From contig JAFKKH010000025.1 of the NCBI GenBank assembly GCA_017305665.1, positions 1 to 64,000 of the forward strand: DNA of 64,000 bases, written 5' to 3'. Shown here one piece after another: positions 8,431 through 16,259 of the stretch; position 1 is the first letter of the stretch; each line of letters opens with the position of its first letter. Below the pieces are notes generated by a model that had not been told where the DNA came from, ran no database searches, and saw nothing but the letters and a program-made list of their open reading frames with translations. The DNA is from Hyphomicrobiales bacterium. Its GTDB lineage: Bacteria; Pseudomonadota; Alphaproteobacteria; Rhizobiales; Xanthobacteraceae. The position numbers and the translations under genes were made by a program.

Positions 8431-8730
8431 CTACCAGTGATGACGCCAGTGACGATGGTGCCAATGCCGGTACCGATACGGCCCGCCGTAGTAGGCGTAC
8501 GGTCCGCCGTAATAGGCCGGTCCATAGTACGGCCGGTAATAGCGCGGGCCACCATAGTAGCCGTAAGGTCCGTAATAGGAGCTCGCGGCGGCACCCGCGG
8601 CGAGTGCACCCACGGCAAGACCGATGCCAAGACCCGGGCCGATTCCGCGGGCCTGAGCCGGCGCAGGTGCGGCTACCACGGCCGCGCCCATGGCCGCGAC
8701 GGTCGCAAGCGTGATTGCTGTCTTTTTCAT
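8431..8730 (-). CDS. small exported Gly/Tyr/His-rich protein
   Basis: A 99-residue protein with a clean Sec signal peptide (MKKTAITLATVAAMGAAVVA, cleavage near AQARG) and a small-residue hydrophobic stretch (GIGLAVGALAAGAAAS, glycine-zipper like). The mature tail is built of Tyr-Gly-Gly-Pro and Tyr-Tyr units, ending in a His/Trp/Arg cluster (HWHHRHWRHHW). GAGGAC lies before the ATG. This low-complexity type is common in Bradyrhizobium relatives; the His tail may bind metal. Function unknown. Confidence 0.8.
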   Translation of the reverse strand: MKKTAITLATVAAMGAAVVAAPAPAQARGIGPGLGIGLAVGALAAGAAASSYYGPYGYYGGPRYYRPYYGPAYYGGPYAYYGGPYRYRHWHHRHWRHHW

Positions 8731-8859
8731 GTGTCTGTCCTCTCACGAAGCATCGCCTAGTTAACGCGGGTGATTTTGTTTGGTTGCAAAAAATGTCGCA
8801 GGTCGGTTCCATTCCGGCGGAATGTCCTTGCGTCGATCATAGGATTAATCATCAAATTT

Positions 8860-8975
8860 CTTTTGCGCCGCCCGGAACGATATTCAGGCAACCGAATTGA
8901 TGATTCGAGCGAGCAGCATCGCTCAAGTCCCCGAGTTGAAAGCCCCGTCTCTCCCCCCGGCGGGGCTTTCCTTTT
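8860..8975 (+). ncRNA. possible small RNA ending in a strong terminator
   Basis: GAAAGCCCCG (8938-8947) pairs with CGGGGCTTTC (8961-8970), followed by CTTTT. This is a good rightward terminator, but no rightward protein gene precedes it. The 70-100 bases upstream could therefore be a small RNA; the 5' end given is a guess. No Rfam family was recognised. Confidence 0.3.
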
Positions 8976-9011
8976 GTAGGTTTGCATGTCGCCTGCCAAA
9001 GAGAGTTTGGG

Positions 9012-9144
9012 TTAGCGCGCAAACAGGGAAATCAGGAACGCCAGCACAAGACCACCGACGAGCCCGGCGATGAAGATCACCTTCCGGCTTGTCGTTCTCA
9101 GAATGATCTCGCCACCGCGCGCCTTGTCGGCCTTCGCGTACCAT
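9012..9144 (-). pseudogene. frameshifted small membrane protein
   Basis: Read leftwards, one frame gives YAKADKARGGEIILRTTSRK and then a membrane helix (VIFIAGLVGGLVLAFLISLFAR) to a stop at 9012. This is the pattern of short conserved Rhizobiales membrane peptides. No start codon exists in that frame after the upstream stop. ATG at 9144 lies immediately before but one base out of frame (ATG-G-TAC). A one-base insertion would explain this; otherwise a non-canonical start is needed. No ribosome site precedes the ATG. Confidence 0.35.
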
Positions 9145-9313
9145 GCGGGTTAAATGTCGCGCATGGGCATCGTTCCGCGGTTTCGCGGTTAAATCGGATC
9201 AGGCGCAACTATCCACTTGTCGCCTGCCCTTGCGCGCGCTTTGCTGCTATCCGACATCCGCCACCGGCGCCAACCGCCAAACTCAAATCCCGGATCACAG
9301 GGAGACAACGAAC

Positions 9314-9763
9314 ATGCGATACCTCCACACCATGCTGCGCGTGCGCAATCTGGATGCCGCGCTGAAATTCTATCAGGACGCGCTGGGCTTGAAGGAGGTC
9401 CGCCGCGTCGACAACGACAAGGCGAAATTCACGCTGCTGTTTCTGTGCGCGCCCGAAGACGAAGGTCTGCTCAAGCAGTCCAAGGGGCGCGGCGCGCCGC
9501 TGGTCGAACTCACCTACAACTGGGACGAGGAAAAATACGGCGAGGATCGCTATTTCGGCCACCTCGCCTACGAGGTCGACGATATCTATGCGACCTGCGA
9601 CCGGCTGATGAAGCTCGGTATCACCATCAACCGCCCGCCACGCGACGGCCAGATGGCGTTCGTCCGCTCACCCGACCTCCACTCGATCGAGCTTTTGCAG
9701 AAGGGCGATCCCAAACCGCCGGCCGAGCCGTGGAGCTCGATGCCGAACACCGGCCACTGGTGA
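9314..9763 (+). CDS. gloA: lactoylglutathione lyase (glyoxalase I)
   Basis: A 149-residue VOC-fold enzyme that isomerises the hemithioacetal of methylglyoxal and glutathione to S-lactoylglutathione in the cytosol. The start MRYLHTMLRVRNLDAALKFY carries the metal His5 and the F-Y family motif. VELTYNWDEEKYGED supplies the second metal ligand, GHLAYEVDDIYATCDRL the third, and SIELLQ the fourth Glu. GGGAGA sits about eight bases before ATG 9314. The next gene overlaps its stop codon, suggesting coupling. Confidence 0.92.
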   Translation: MRYLHTMLRVRNLDAALKFYQDALGLKEVRRVDNDKAKFTLLFLCAPEDEGLLKQSKGRGAPLVELTYNWDEEKYGEDRYFGHLAYEVDDIYATCDRLMKLGITINRPPRDGQMAFVRSPDLHSIELLQKGDPKPPAEPWSSMPNTGHW

Positions 9764-9978
9764 GGTACAATTTCTTTGTGCATCGTCATCATCCGGCTTA
9801 CCGGCTGGTGACGATGGCCGGACAGCCTTTCCCCTCCGGCACCAGCGAATCCGACTGGCGTCAGACGCGGACGCGCGACGCCGATGATGTCAACGCCGAG
9901 GTGCGCGAGGCGATCGCGCGCGACGGCTATTCGCTATTCCAGATCGGCCTGTCGCTGTCCGATCTGCCGAAGCCCTGA
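9760..9978 (+). CDS. small hypothetical protein coupled to gloA
   Basis: A 72-residue frame beginning with GTG that overlaps the gloA stop by four bases (GTGA), a usual translational-coupling junction. The protein (VRYNFFVHRHHPAYRLVTMA...) is mixed alpha/beta in appearance and ends in SLFQIGLSLSDLPKP. ATG at 9813 is a later alternative. Not recognised; the in-frame overlap and codon use support it being real. Confidence 0.5.
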   Translation: MRYNFFVHRHHPAYRLVTMAGQPFPSGTSESDWRQTRTRDADDVNAEVREAIARDGYSLFQIGLSLSDLPKP

Positions 9979-10060
9979 GCGGCGGCGTCCTGAACGACGA
10001 CAGGAACGATCGCAGACGGCCAGCGTTCTCTTTTCGAAGGTGGATTTCGAGGAGGCGAGG

Positions 10061-10141
10061 ATGGGACGCGGACTTCTACTATGGTTGCTGGGCGTACCGA
10101 TACCGGTGATCATCCTGCTGTGGCTATTTTTCGGCCACTGA
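10061..10141 (+). CDS. 26-residue single-helix membrane peptide
   Basis: MGRGLLLWLLGVPIPVIILL and a short WLFFGH end: one membrane helix broken by a PIP motif. A near-perfect ribosome site (GAGGAGGCGAGG) precedes the ATG, and a strong terminator follows 24 bases after the stop. Very short peptides of this pattern occur in many Rhizobiales. Function unknown. Confidence 0.68.
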   Translation: MGRGLLLWLLGVPIPVIILLWLFFGH

Positions 10142-10164
10142 CTATCGGTGACACACATCAATCA

Positions 10165-10189
10165 GGCCTCGCTTCGGCGGGGCTTTTTT
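10165..10189 (+). terminator. rho-independent terminator
   Basis: GCCTCGC (10166-10172), loop TTCG, GCGGGGC (10177-10183), then TTTTTT. It ends the gloA to small-membrane-peptide unit. Confidence 0.9.
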
Positions 10190-10297
10190 GCAAGCGTCGA
10201 CCATTCAATCCGCACCTATGTGACGCCGCCCCTATCCGCTTCCGCCGTTCCGCGATACATCCTCTCTCAACCAAGACCAGGGATCGGAGACTGCAGC

Positions 10298-10939
10298 GTG
10301 AGCAATGAGCAACCTTTTCAGATCTGGGGCCGCGCCAATTCGGTGAACGTGCAAAAAGTGCTGTGGTGCTGCCGCGAGCTCGACCTGCGCTATGAACGGA
10401 TCAATGCCGGCATGCAATTCGGCCGCAACCACGACGCCGATTATCTCGCGATGAACCCGAACGGGCGTATTCCGACGCTGGTCGATGGCGACTTCGTGCT
10501 CTGGGAAAGCAACTCGATCATGCGCTATCTCGTGCTCGAATACGGCGCCGGATCGCCGCTCTATCCAGCCGCGCCAAAACGGCGTGCCGCGATCGATCGC
10601 TGGCTGGACTGGACGCTCTCGACCGTGCAGCCGGTCGACCGTCCGGTGTTCTGGGGACTGGTGCGGACGCCGGCCGATCAGCGCGACATGAAAGCCTTGC
10701 AGCAGGCGGCCGATGCGGCGGGCGAGGTGTACGGGATGCTCGATGCCCACCTCGCGCGCCGGCGTTTCGTCGAGGGCGAGCAGTTTACGCTCGCCGATCT
10801 CGCGCTCGGCACATTCACGCGGCGCTGGCTCGGCGTCGAAGGCGTGACCAAGCCGAAGCAGCCCAATATCGAACGCTGGTTCGCGCAACTGGGAACGCGG
10901 CCGGGATTCCAGGAATTCGTGGCGCCGCCGATGAGCTGA
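10298..10939 (+). CDS. glutathione S-transferase family protein
   Basis: A 213-residue protein with an N-terminal thioredoxin-like domain (FQIWGRANSVNVQKVLWCCR, then NPNGRIPTLVDGDFVLWESN, the last giving the glutathione E-S pair) and an all-helical C-terminal domain (about 90-205) with the GEQFTLADLALG motif. The start GTG at 10298 has GGAG about eight bases upstream; the frame is open to 10148 without family support. Likely detoxification of electrophiles; substrate unknown. Confidence 0.9.
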   Translation: MSNEQPFQIWGRANSVNVQKVLWCCRELDLRYERINAGMQFGRNHDADYLAMNPNGRIPTLVDGDFVLWESNSIMRYLVLEYGAGSPLYPAAPKRRAAIDRWLDWTLSTVQPVDRPVFWGLVRTPADQRDMKALQQAADAAGEVYGMLDAHLARRRFVEGEQFTLADLALGTFTRRWLGVEGVTKPKQPNIERWFAQLGTRPGFQEFVAPPMS

Positions 10940-10962
10940 CCCGCCCTATACGACCCGGCACA

Positions 10963-11214
10963 TCAACGCCTGGCTCCGACGCCGACATCGATGCTGCCGC
11001 CGACGCGGACACAACTTGACGAACCCTCGACCCTGACAAAGCCTGGCCCGAATTCCGGACAGGATTTTTGCGCGGCCGGCTTGATCTTTTTCGCCGGCAG
11101 TTCGGTCTTGATATTACGGTCTGAGGCGTGCCAGTCGCGGGTTTGCGCCGACGCGGACGCACCGGCGACGGACAGACTGATCAGCATTCCACACAACAGT
11201 CGTCGCGCGATCAT
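10963..11214 (-). CDS. short exported protein with a porin-like N-terminal motif
   Basis: An 83-residue protein with a signal peptide (residues 1-23, cleavage after ASAQ). After a Lys/Pro linker comes CPEFGPGFVRVEGSSSCVRV, then GGSIDVGVGARR. The C-x4-G-x-G-[FY]-x8-9-C-[IV]-[KR]-[IV]-G-G pattern is the conserved beginning of rhizobial Porin_2 outer-membrane porins. Here the chain stops where the barrel should start. GGAGC precedes the ATG. It may be a free-standing relative rather than a broken porin, because signal, motif and stop are all in good order. Confidence 0.7.
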   Translation of the reverse strand: MIARRLLCGMLISLSVAGASASAQTRDWHASDRNIKTELPAKKIKPAAQKSCPEFGPGFVRVEGSSSCVRVGGSIDVGVGARR

Positions 11215-11514
11215 GGTTGAAGCTCCATAGACGATCGGACCTCAGCCGCCTATGAGCCTCTTTTGCATCGTTTTCCGGACCAGCGCGAGACCCCTTGCAT
11301 GCCGAGGCCAGACCTTCGCGCAGCGGCGCCCGGAAGGGAGAATGCTTGCCCCTCCGGGCAAACGCCACTATACGTTCCGCCGCTGACGCCGGTGCGGCTC
11401 GCTTCGCCCGGAGTTCCGTCTGATCAAATCCACATAAGATTTTGATTTGACGGATTTTATTTGCAGCAGACCCGAGACTGAAACGACAGCGCGAGTCGCG
11501 CGCTGAAAAGTTCA
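11215..11514. other. intergenic region upstream of tRNA-Glu
   Basis: About 300 bases. It contains one short hairpin (TTGCCC-CTCC-GGGCAA near 11345) without a T tract and an AT-rich patch at 11430-11465 that probably carries the tRNA promoter. No gene is seen. Confidence 0.45.
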
Positions 11515-11589
11515 GCTCCCTTCGTCTATCGGTTAGGACGCCACCCTTTCACGGTGGAGAGAGCGGTTCGATTCCGCTAGGGAGCGCCA
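11515..11589 (+). tRNA. tRNA-Glu (TTC), integration target
   Basis: A 75-base cloverleaf. Acceptor GCTCCCT/AGGGAGC, anticodon stem CCACC/GGTGG with loop CTTTCAC (anticodon TTC), T-arm with GGTTCGATTCC, encoded CCA. Its 3' part from the anticodon stem is repeated, with a 5-base gap, at 22401-22443 on the far side of the mobile element. Confidence 0.96.
11542..11589 (+). repeat. attL (tRNA-Glu 3' half)
   Basis: Starts CACCCTTTCACGGTGGAGAG in the anticodon arm and runs to the encoded CCA. The functional tRNA lies at this end, so its 3' half beyond the crossover was probably brought by the element. Confidence 0.8.
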
Positions 11590-11625
11590 ACAAATTCAAC
11601 GACTTAGCAACTCGCCCGGACGTCA

Positions 11626-11645
11626 TGTCCAACAGATGTCCAATA
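11626..11645 (+). repeat. left integrase arm-type repeat candidate
   Basis: TGTCCAACAGATGTCCAATA, containing two TGTCCAA units 11 bases apart. An identical 20-base copy in the same orientation is at 22278-22297, so one copy lies just inside each end of the element. Confidence 0.6.
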
Positions 11646-11672
11646 AGCGAGCGTTTTCGGCGGTAGACACCC

Positions 11673-11834
11673 CTACTCTTCCGTAGGCAAGGCCACGCCG
11701 TTCTCTTTCGCCATGGCGAACACCTGCGCCTTCACGCGCTCGACGCTCTCCGCCAACTGACTAACGTCCACCACTAACGACATCAGAACGCGAGTGGTGA
11801 AATCGGGCTCGGCCTCTACGATCTTTTTCGACAC
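11673..11834 (-). CDS. small hypothetical protein of the island
   Basis: A 53-residue protein (VSKKIVEAEPDFTTRVLMSL...) ending AKENGVALPTEE, likely one or two helices. GTG at 11834 is chosen because GGAGAG lies about five bases upstream; the frame continues to 11897 without a ribosome site. It is the last gene of the island before the tRNA, beyond the csp terminator, and would need its own promoter. Not recognised. Confidence 0.5.
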   Translation of the reverse strand: MSKKIVEAEPDFTTRVLMSLVVDVSQLAESVERVKAQVFAMAKENGVALPTEE

Positions 11835-11999
11835 TTCGTCTCTCCTTCGGCCACCATGACCATGGCAAAAGCGTAGCCAAACAATCGTTGGTGGCAATCG
11901 GGAATAGGTTCAATTGATTTCTACCGAAGTATATCGTAAGTTACTGATATTGCAGGGGTTCGTTGACAAACTGCAGCGACGTAGTAAAGTCGTACAAAG

Positions 12000-12021
12000 A
12001 AAAACCCCGGCGTCACCGGGG
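12000..12021 (-). terminator. terminator of the capsid operon
   Basis: Read leftwards: CCCCGG, loop, CCGGGG then TTTTTCTTTG. It is placed about 145 bases after the cold-shock gene. Its GGGGTTTTTCTTTG end is repeated on the opposite strand at 20410-20438. Confidence 0.75.
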
Positions 12022-12164
12022 CTTTCTCTGCGGCATCGCCGCGTCTCTTCGCCATCAACCCGCCGCGTTAAGGAGACCACGGCAGGAATGTTGGGATGGA
12101 CGCAACGGCTCTTACGCCCATCCCCACCGCGGTCCGTCTCGCTAAAGCAGACCGCAGCGATCTC

Positions 12165-12365
12165 TTATTCAACAAGCTCAACCCGACGTGCGACCGGCCT
12201 GCCGTCTCGTTCGCCGACTTCGTACCGAACCGGATCAGCATCGAACGGGATGTAGGTGCCCGCGCAGCCGCGAAAGTGAATGAAGACGTCTGGTCCGCCG
12301 TCGTCCGGGGTAATGAAACCCCAACCTTTCTCGCGCTGCCAGAATTTGATCGTACCGGTCTGCAT
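12165..12365 (-). CDS. cold-shock domain protein of the island
   Basis: A 66-residue single cold-shock domain: [20 protein letters not shown] with RNP1-like KGWGFI, then [20 protein letters not shown] with the RNP2-like VFIHF, ending RRVELVE. AAGGAG lies ten bases upstream inside the portal gene, and the ATG shares its A with the portal stop codon (TGATG), so it is translated with the capsid operon. It is quite unlike the host double cold-shock protein at 6122. Likely an RNA chaperone or anti-structure factor for late mRNA; it could instead bind single-stranded DNA. Confidence 0.85.
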   Translation of the reverse strand: MQTGTIKFWQREKGWGFITPDDGGPDVFIHFRGCAGTYIPFDADPVRYEVGERDGRPVARRVELVE

Positions 12366-13438
12366 CACGCCGGCTCCTTCGATGACCAGTCGAGCATGGC
12401 GAGCGCGCCCTTGGCGTCGACTCCGGCATCCTTCGCCATGGCGAGGCCCTGAATAAGCGTGGCAAAGGCGCGGGCCGATCCGCCGGCGTCGAATGCCTGC
12501 GACGGTCCCATGGTGTCGATCGTCACAGCGTCGCCCAGCTTTTCGCTGGCTTCCTCGGCCAGCAGTTCCGCCAAGGGCTGCAACGTCCATTGCGCCAGGT
12601 GCCGCTGTGCTTCGCGCGTCTGCGGTCCTGTAGCCGCACTGGCGAACAGGCTCGGCAGGACACCATAGGCGGCGAAGATCGAAGCCTGTGCCGCTTCCAG
12701 GGTTTCCTTGGCCAGCGACTTTTCAAGGTCTGGTGTCAGGTCCGATGGGCGCCAGTCGGCTTGCGGTGCCGGTCCGCCCGCGGCAGTGACCGTAACGCTT
12801 TCGCGTAACAGCACGCGACCCCGACGCCCAATGAACGACGATGCGATAGTGGTGTTATCGACCTCGGGATTTTCCGGCATCGGCACGACCTGCGAACCGA
12901 GCGGCGCGTTCTGGAACACTTCGCCCAAGGCGGATTCGACCGCATGAAGCATCCCGGCCGAAAGGCTGGCGGTGCGGAGCGGTGACACGCCGAGCCATGG
13001 CGCCGCCGGATCGGCATTGATCCGAACGTGCAGGACTTCGCCAGCGAGCGCCGTCATGCTGCGGCCGCCACCGGCTTCCGGAATGGAAAGGCGGTACGCG
13101 ATCGGCTCGCTGTTCCGGGTGCGCGTGTCCCAATCGCTTGCTGGCACCAAGGCGTCGCCGTCGATCAGCGCCACGAATTCACCGCGCAACGCCAGCGAGC
13201 GACCAAGCATCGCCATCGTTCGACGGTCCAGAAGGTCGGTCCCGTCGACTTGGGCCAAGGCGAAGCCGTTTTGCCAAAGCCCGACACAAGACGACACCGT
13301 TCCGGTCAATTCGCCAAGGCCAGTGCGGCCCTGAATGTAGCTTTCCCGAAAGCGCATTACTTCCGCAGTGAACCCTGTGCCGGCGCTTCTCTTCTCGACA
13401 GCAGGCGCGGTGCGGCGAAAAAGATCGAGGATCCCCAT
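12365..13438 (-). CDS. phage portal protein (HK97 type)
   Basis: A 357-residue portal, the dodecameric ring at the capsid vertex through which DNA passes. It starts [20 protein letters not shown] and shows the family order: [14 protein letters not shown], an [14 protein letters not shown] helix, the wing/stem region with [20 protein letters not shown] (the typical H-[VI]-[RK]-x-N-x-x-x-x-x-x-G-x-S-P motif), [10 protein letters not shown], and a C-terminal crown. AGGAAGG lies seven bases before ATG 13438. The chain is slightly short for HK97 portals (about 380-420). Confidence 0.88.
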   Translation of the reverse strand: MGILDLFRRTAPAVEKRSAGTGFTAEVMRFRESYIQGRTGLGELTGTVSSCVGLWQNGFALAQVDGTDLLDRRTMAMLGRSLALRGEFVALIDGDALVPASDWDTRTRNSEPIAYRLSIPEAGGGRSMTALAGEVLHVRINADPAAPWLGVSPLRTASLSAGMLHAVESALGEVFQNAPLGSQVVPMPENPEVDNTTIASSFIGRRGRVLLRESVTVTAAGGPAPQADWRPSDLTPDLEKSLAKETLEAAQASIFAAYGVLPSLFASAATGPQTREAQRHLAQWTLQPLAELLAEEASEKLGDAVTIDTMGPSQAFDAGGSARAFATLIQGLAMAKDAGVDAKGALAMLDWSSKEPA

Positions 13439-13440
13439 AA

Positions 13441-13971
13441 TCAAACCTTCCTGTACGCGCGCAGCAAGTCGGCAGCGCCGCTGTTCTGCATCGCTTGCGC
13501 CATCCACGATTCCGATCGGCGCGTGGCAATCGAAATAGAACCGGCCGAAAGCGATTCCGAAGTGGCGCCCGGCGTGCCGGTCTTTGCGGAGAGATAGCCA
13601 GCGAGACGTTTGACCGCTTCCCAAACAATGTCGGGAACGGTCGGCGCAGGCGAACCGCCGCCAACTGTTCCGACGAAGCGATAAGGACCACAGCCGGTCA
13701 GCACGTAACCGCCGAGCGGCGATGCATCAGGCGTGCAATCGTCCCAGCCCGCACCGTTCCAGATTTCGACGGTGGAAATGGTCGCCGGTTTCAACGGCGG
13801 CACCCATTCGCCCGGTCCCTCGACAATCCATGTGACGTCGCGCGAGGTGTAACGCGAAGCGATGTAGGATTCGACGCGCTGCCACGCGATATCGTTGAGC
13901 AAGCTCCCCGTATAGGTCGCCGTGGTCGGATACGAGGAAGGCGCGGCTTCGGCTTGTTTGATGATTTCCAT
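13441..13971 (-). CDS. gp6-like head-tail connector protein
   Basis: A 176-residue protein of the HK97 gp6-like adaptor type that docks on the portal after packaging. Evidence: position between protease and portal, the helical C-terminal end with WMAQAMQNSGAADLLRAYRK (the N-S-G-A-x-x-L-L-x-x-Y-R ending is typical), and an aromatic-rich central beta part (VEIWNGAGWDDCTP). A GGAGGTGAC ribosome site directly precedes the ATG. Family call is from position and C-terminal motif only. Confidence 0.68.
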   Translation of the reverse strand: MEIIKQAEAAPSSYPTTATYTGSLLNDIAWQRVESYIASRYTSRDVTWIVEGPGEWVPPLKPATISTVEIWNGAGWDDCTPDASPLGGYVLTGCGPYRFVGTVGGGSPAPTVPDIVWEAVKRLAGYLSAKTGTPGATSESLSAGSISIATRRSESWMAQAMQNSGAADLLRAYRKV

Positions 13972-13972
13972 G

Positions 13973-14668
13973 TCACCTCCAGCGCAGCGCGGCAGGCATC
14001 GCGCGCTTGATCGTCTGGTCGCTATCCGGCGGGACCAGAATTCCGTTTTTCCAAACCCAACCGGCAGCCTTCTTTTCCTCGTCGGTCTTGGGTTCGTCGT
14101 CAGACTTGTCCGATGAAATGTCGGTCTCTTTGTAAGCCGGCCGCGTCACGATCGAGAGTTCGTAAAGCAGGGCTTGGAAGATCGTTCGAATCCGCGCGTT
14201 GAACATGCCGCGCGCCGGATCGTGACCTTCGTCCGTGTAGATTTCCGGTTTCGCTACGCGGCGCGGCGGAGGCAGCCGAAAGCCGGGCGAGATGCCATAG
14301 GCCAAACCGGAATCGATTTGAGCAAGCACGTCCTGGCCGTAACTCGTTTCCGCAATCTCTGGCGAAATGTCCGCTTCGAACGTCAGAGCTTCGGCGGTAT
14401 CGGTCAGCCGCAATGAATTGGTCAGCTTGGACGCAAGCGGACGATTGAAGTCGTGACCGACAAGCAGATGAATTTCCTTGTCCGGTGCGTTGACGCGAAA
14501 CGCGAACGCCTTCGGCGCAAACTCTTCCTTTTGCGGACGGCCACCCTTGCGACCGCCATCCGAAAGAACAGCGCGCTTTTTGTAGGGGAAGCGACCCCGG
14601 AGCCGGCGCCGCCCTTTTGAGGCGGCGCGCAACTCTAGTTCGCCGATACCGATGGCGAATTCATCCAT
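13973..14668 (-). CDS. HK97-family prohead protease
   Basis: A 231-residue serine protease (S78-like) that trims capsid scaffold during head maturation. Visible motifs: EFAPKAFAF in place of E-x-F-x-x-G-A-F, the catalytic His in LLVGHDFNRPLASK, and the YELSIVTRPAYKETD strand that carries the catalytic Ser. A Lys/Asp-rich tail follows from about residue 185. Its ATG shares one base with the capsid stop codon (TAATG). Confidence 0.88.
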   Translation of the reverse strand: MDEFAIGIGELELRAASKGRRRLRGRFPYKKRAVLSDGGRKGGRPQKEEFAPKAFAFRVNAPDKEIHLLVGHDFNRPLASKLTNSLRLTDTAEALTFEADISPEIAETSYGQDVLAQIDSGLAYGISPGFRLPPPRRVAKPEIYTDEGHDPARGMFNARIRTIFQALLYELSIVTRPAYKETDISSDKSDDEPKTDEEKKAAGWVWKNGILVPPDSDQTIKRAMPAALRWR

Positions 14669-15927
14669 TACTGGATGCCGGTCAGAATCTGAAGCTGTTC
14701 CGCACGCGACACCGTTACATCCATGGTTGCCAGTGCAGTCAGCCGCAGACCACCCGATGCCGCGTCGCTGTAGATATCGCGGATCAGATCGATAGCGCCC
14801 CAGGTGCCGACGAAGATCGGCGCAACACCGCCGACGGTCGTGGTCAGCAGCGCCTTGGACGCCAGCGGCGAACCGCTGGGGGCAGCGAGCGCGTTGCTGG
14901 AAAGCACGACGTTGCCGACGTTGGAGACCAGCTTATCCCACTGCGAAATCGCGGTGCCGGTGAACACGTCATCGTCCATGTCGTCATACAGTTCCGGCCG
15001 CAGCAGCAGATTGATCGAACCGGGACCAGTCGCAGCGTTCGCGACCATGAAGCGGGTCACCGCCGCACGGAACGCAGCCCAGCTTGCAGCCGCACCGATC
15101 GCAGTCGACGTGATGCCATACGGACTCGGCGAACCCGATTTCATCACGCCCGTCGGCTCGCCCGACGAACCGGAGCCCTGAAACACCGCCTTGTCCATGC
15201 CGACCGCCAAGCAGCCATTCATGTCGCGGCGGACAGCCTGCTCGAGCGCATCGCCGCTCTGCTTGAGTGCCTTGCGGGTGATCTTCATCTGGATGCCGTA
15301 AGTGTTATCCGGCGCCAGCGAGCGGTTGGCGGTCGAATACGCGGTCGGCCCAGCAACGGCGCCGGTCTCAGACGAAGCCCAACCACCGGTAACGGCCGAG
15401 TTGGTGATCGGATATTCGTTGGTGCCCTGCGCGATGTTCACGAAGGAGGCGCCCATCTTGCTCGCAACCGAATCCGCAAAGATGCGGTCGATGATCGGTG
15501 CGGTGCTGACCGGATCGGGCGTGCCCGATGCAATGGTTTCGCCGGCACGAATTTCCAGCGCTGCATACGGAATCGGGATGCCGCGGTAACCACCCTGCGA
15601 ACGCAGTTCCTCGATGACTTCGGCGGTCGCGCCGTCGATCTTCGCACCTTCGTCCAGATGCAGAGCGACCTGGCGCAACTCGAATTTACCGATCAGGTCG
15701 GCAAATTCCTTGTCGGAACGGCCTTCCAACTCGGCGCCGGCTTCCTTGCGTTCAGTGTCCTCGACAATGAGGGCCGCGCGATACTTCGACTCGTTGGACC
15801 GATATTCCAGGTCCATCGAATCCATCGAACGCTGTTCGTCTTCGGTCAGATCGGACTTGCCAACAAGACCGGCAAGGGCTTCGCGGATTTGCGACTGACG
15901 TCGCTGGATCGTTACACTGGTAAGCAT
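14668..15927 (-). CDS. HK97-fold major capsid protein
   Basis: A 419-residue capsid precursor. Residues about 1-110 form a charged coiled coil (EALAGLVGKSDLTEDEQRSM...), the expected scaffolding delta domain. The mature fold follows: PVSTAPIIDRIFADSVASKM, WASSETGAVAGPTAYSTANR, the long spine helix with KITRKALKQSGDALEQAVRR, GSGSSGEPTGVMKSG and the C-terminal IFVGTWGAIDLIRDIYSDAA. AAGGAG lies six bases before ATG 15927; the frame is open to 16044 but that part overlaps the HNH gene. Confidence 0.93.
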   Translation of the reverse strand: MLTSVTIQRRQSQIREALAGLVGKSDLTEDEQRSMDSMDLEYRSNESKYRAALIVEDTERKEAGAELEGRSDKEFADLIGKFELRQVALHLDEGAKIDGATAEVIEELRSQGGYRGIPIPYAALEIRAGETIASGTPDPVSTAPIIDRIFADSVASKMGASFVNIAQGTNEYPITNSAVTGGWASSETGAVAGPTAYSTANRSLAPDNTYGIQMKITRKALKQSGDALEQAVRRDMNGCLAVGMDKAVFQGSGSSGEPTGVMKSGSPSPYGITSTAIGAAASWAAFRAAVTRFMVANAATGPGSINLLLRPELYDDMDDDVFTGTAISQWDKLVSNVGNVVLSSNALAAPSGSPLASKALLTTTVGGVAPIFVGTWGAIDLIRDIYSDAASGGLRLTALATMDVTVSRAEQLQILTGIQ

Positions 15928-16259
15928 AGAGACTCCTTCGGTTGGGGTTTCGCCATCGTGGCGAGCAAATCGCGCCACGCGGCGCGAGCTGGTGAGAGTT
16001 CGTTTCCGAACCCGCATTCCTTTTTGGTCTCTGCCGAATGGCACGCCTTACAAAGCGTGAGCAGATTCCCAAGGTCGTAAGCCAATTCCGGCGCATCCTT
16101 CACGCGCTTGACGTGATGAACTTCAAGCGGACCGGGCGCGCCACAGTGCCGGCATTTGAATCCGTCGCGGCGCTTCGCTGCCAGTCGCACAGATTTCCAG
16201 CGTACCGATCGAATAACCTTCGCCGAGTGCGCGTCGTATTCCTGGCGCTTCACAGCCAA
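15912..16259 (-). CDS. HNH endonuclease (packaging-associated)
   Basis: A 115-residue HNH nuclease with zinc knuckle CRHCGAPG and core LEVHHVKRVKDAPELAYDLG, NLLTLCKACHSAET. Small HNH proteins next to terminase in HK97-type phages and in capsid-forming satellites stimulate terminase cleavage at cos sites. It overlaps terL by 10 bases upstream and the capsid gene by 16 bases downstream, so it is embedded in the head operon. Confidence 0.9.
   Translation of the reverse strand: MAVKRQEYDAHSAKVIRSVRWKSVRLAAKRRDGFKCRHCGAPGPLEVHHVKRVKDAPELAYDLGNLLTLCKACHSAETKKECGFGNELSPARAAWRDLLATMAKPQPKESLCLPV

Noticed and set aside
8938-8975. suhB/alpha-r8-type small RNA
   Set aside because: The C-rich loop is suggestive, but the rest of the consensus could not be matched from memory, so no family name was assigned.
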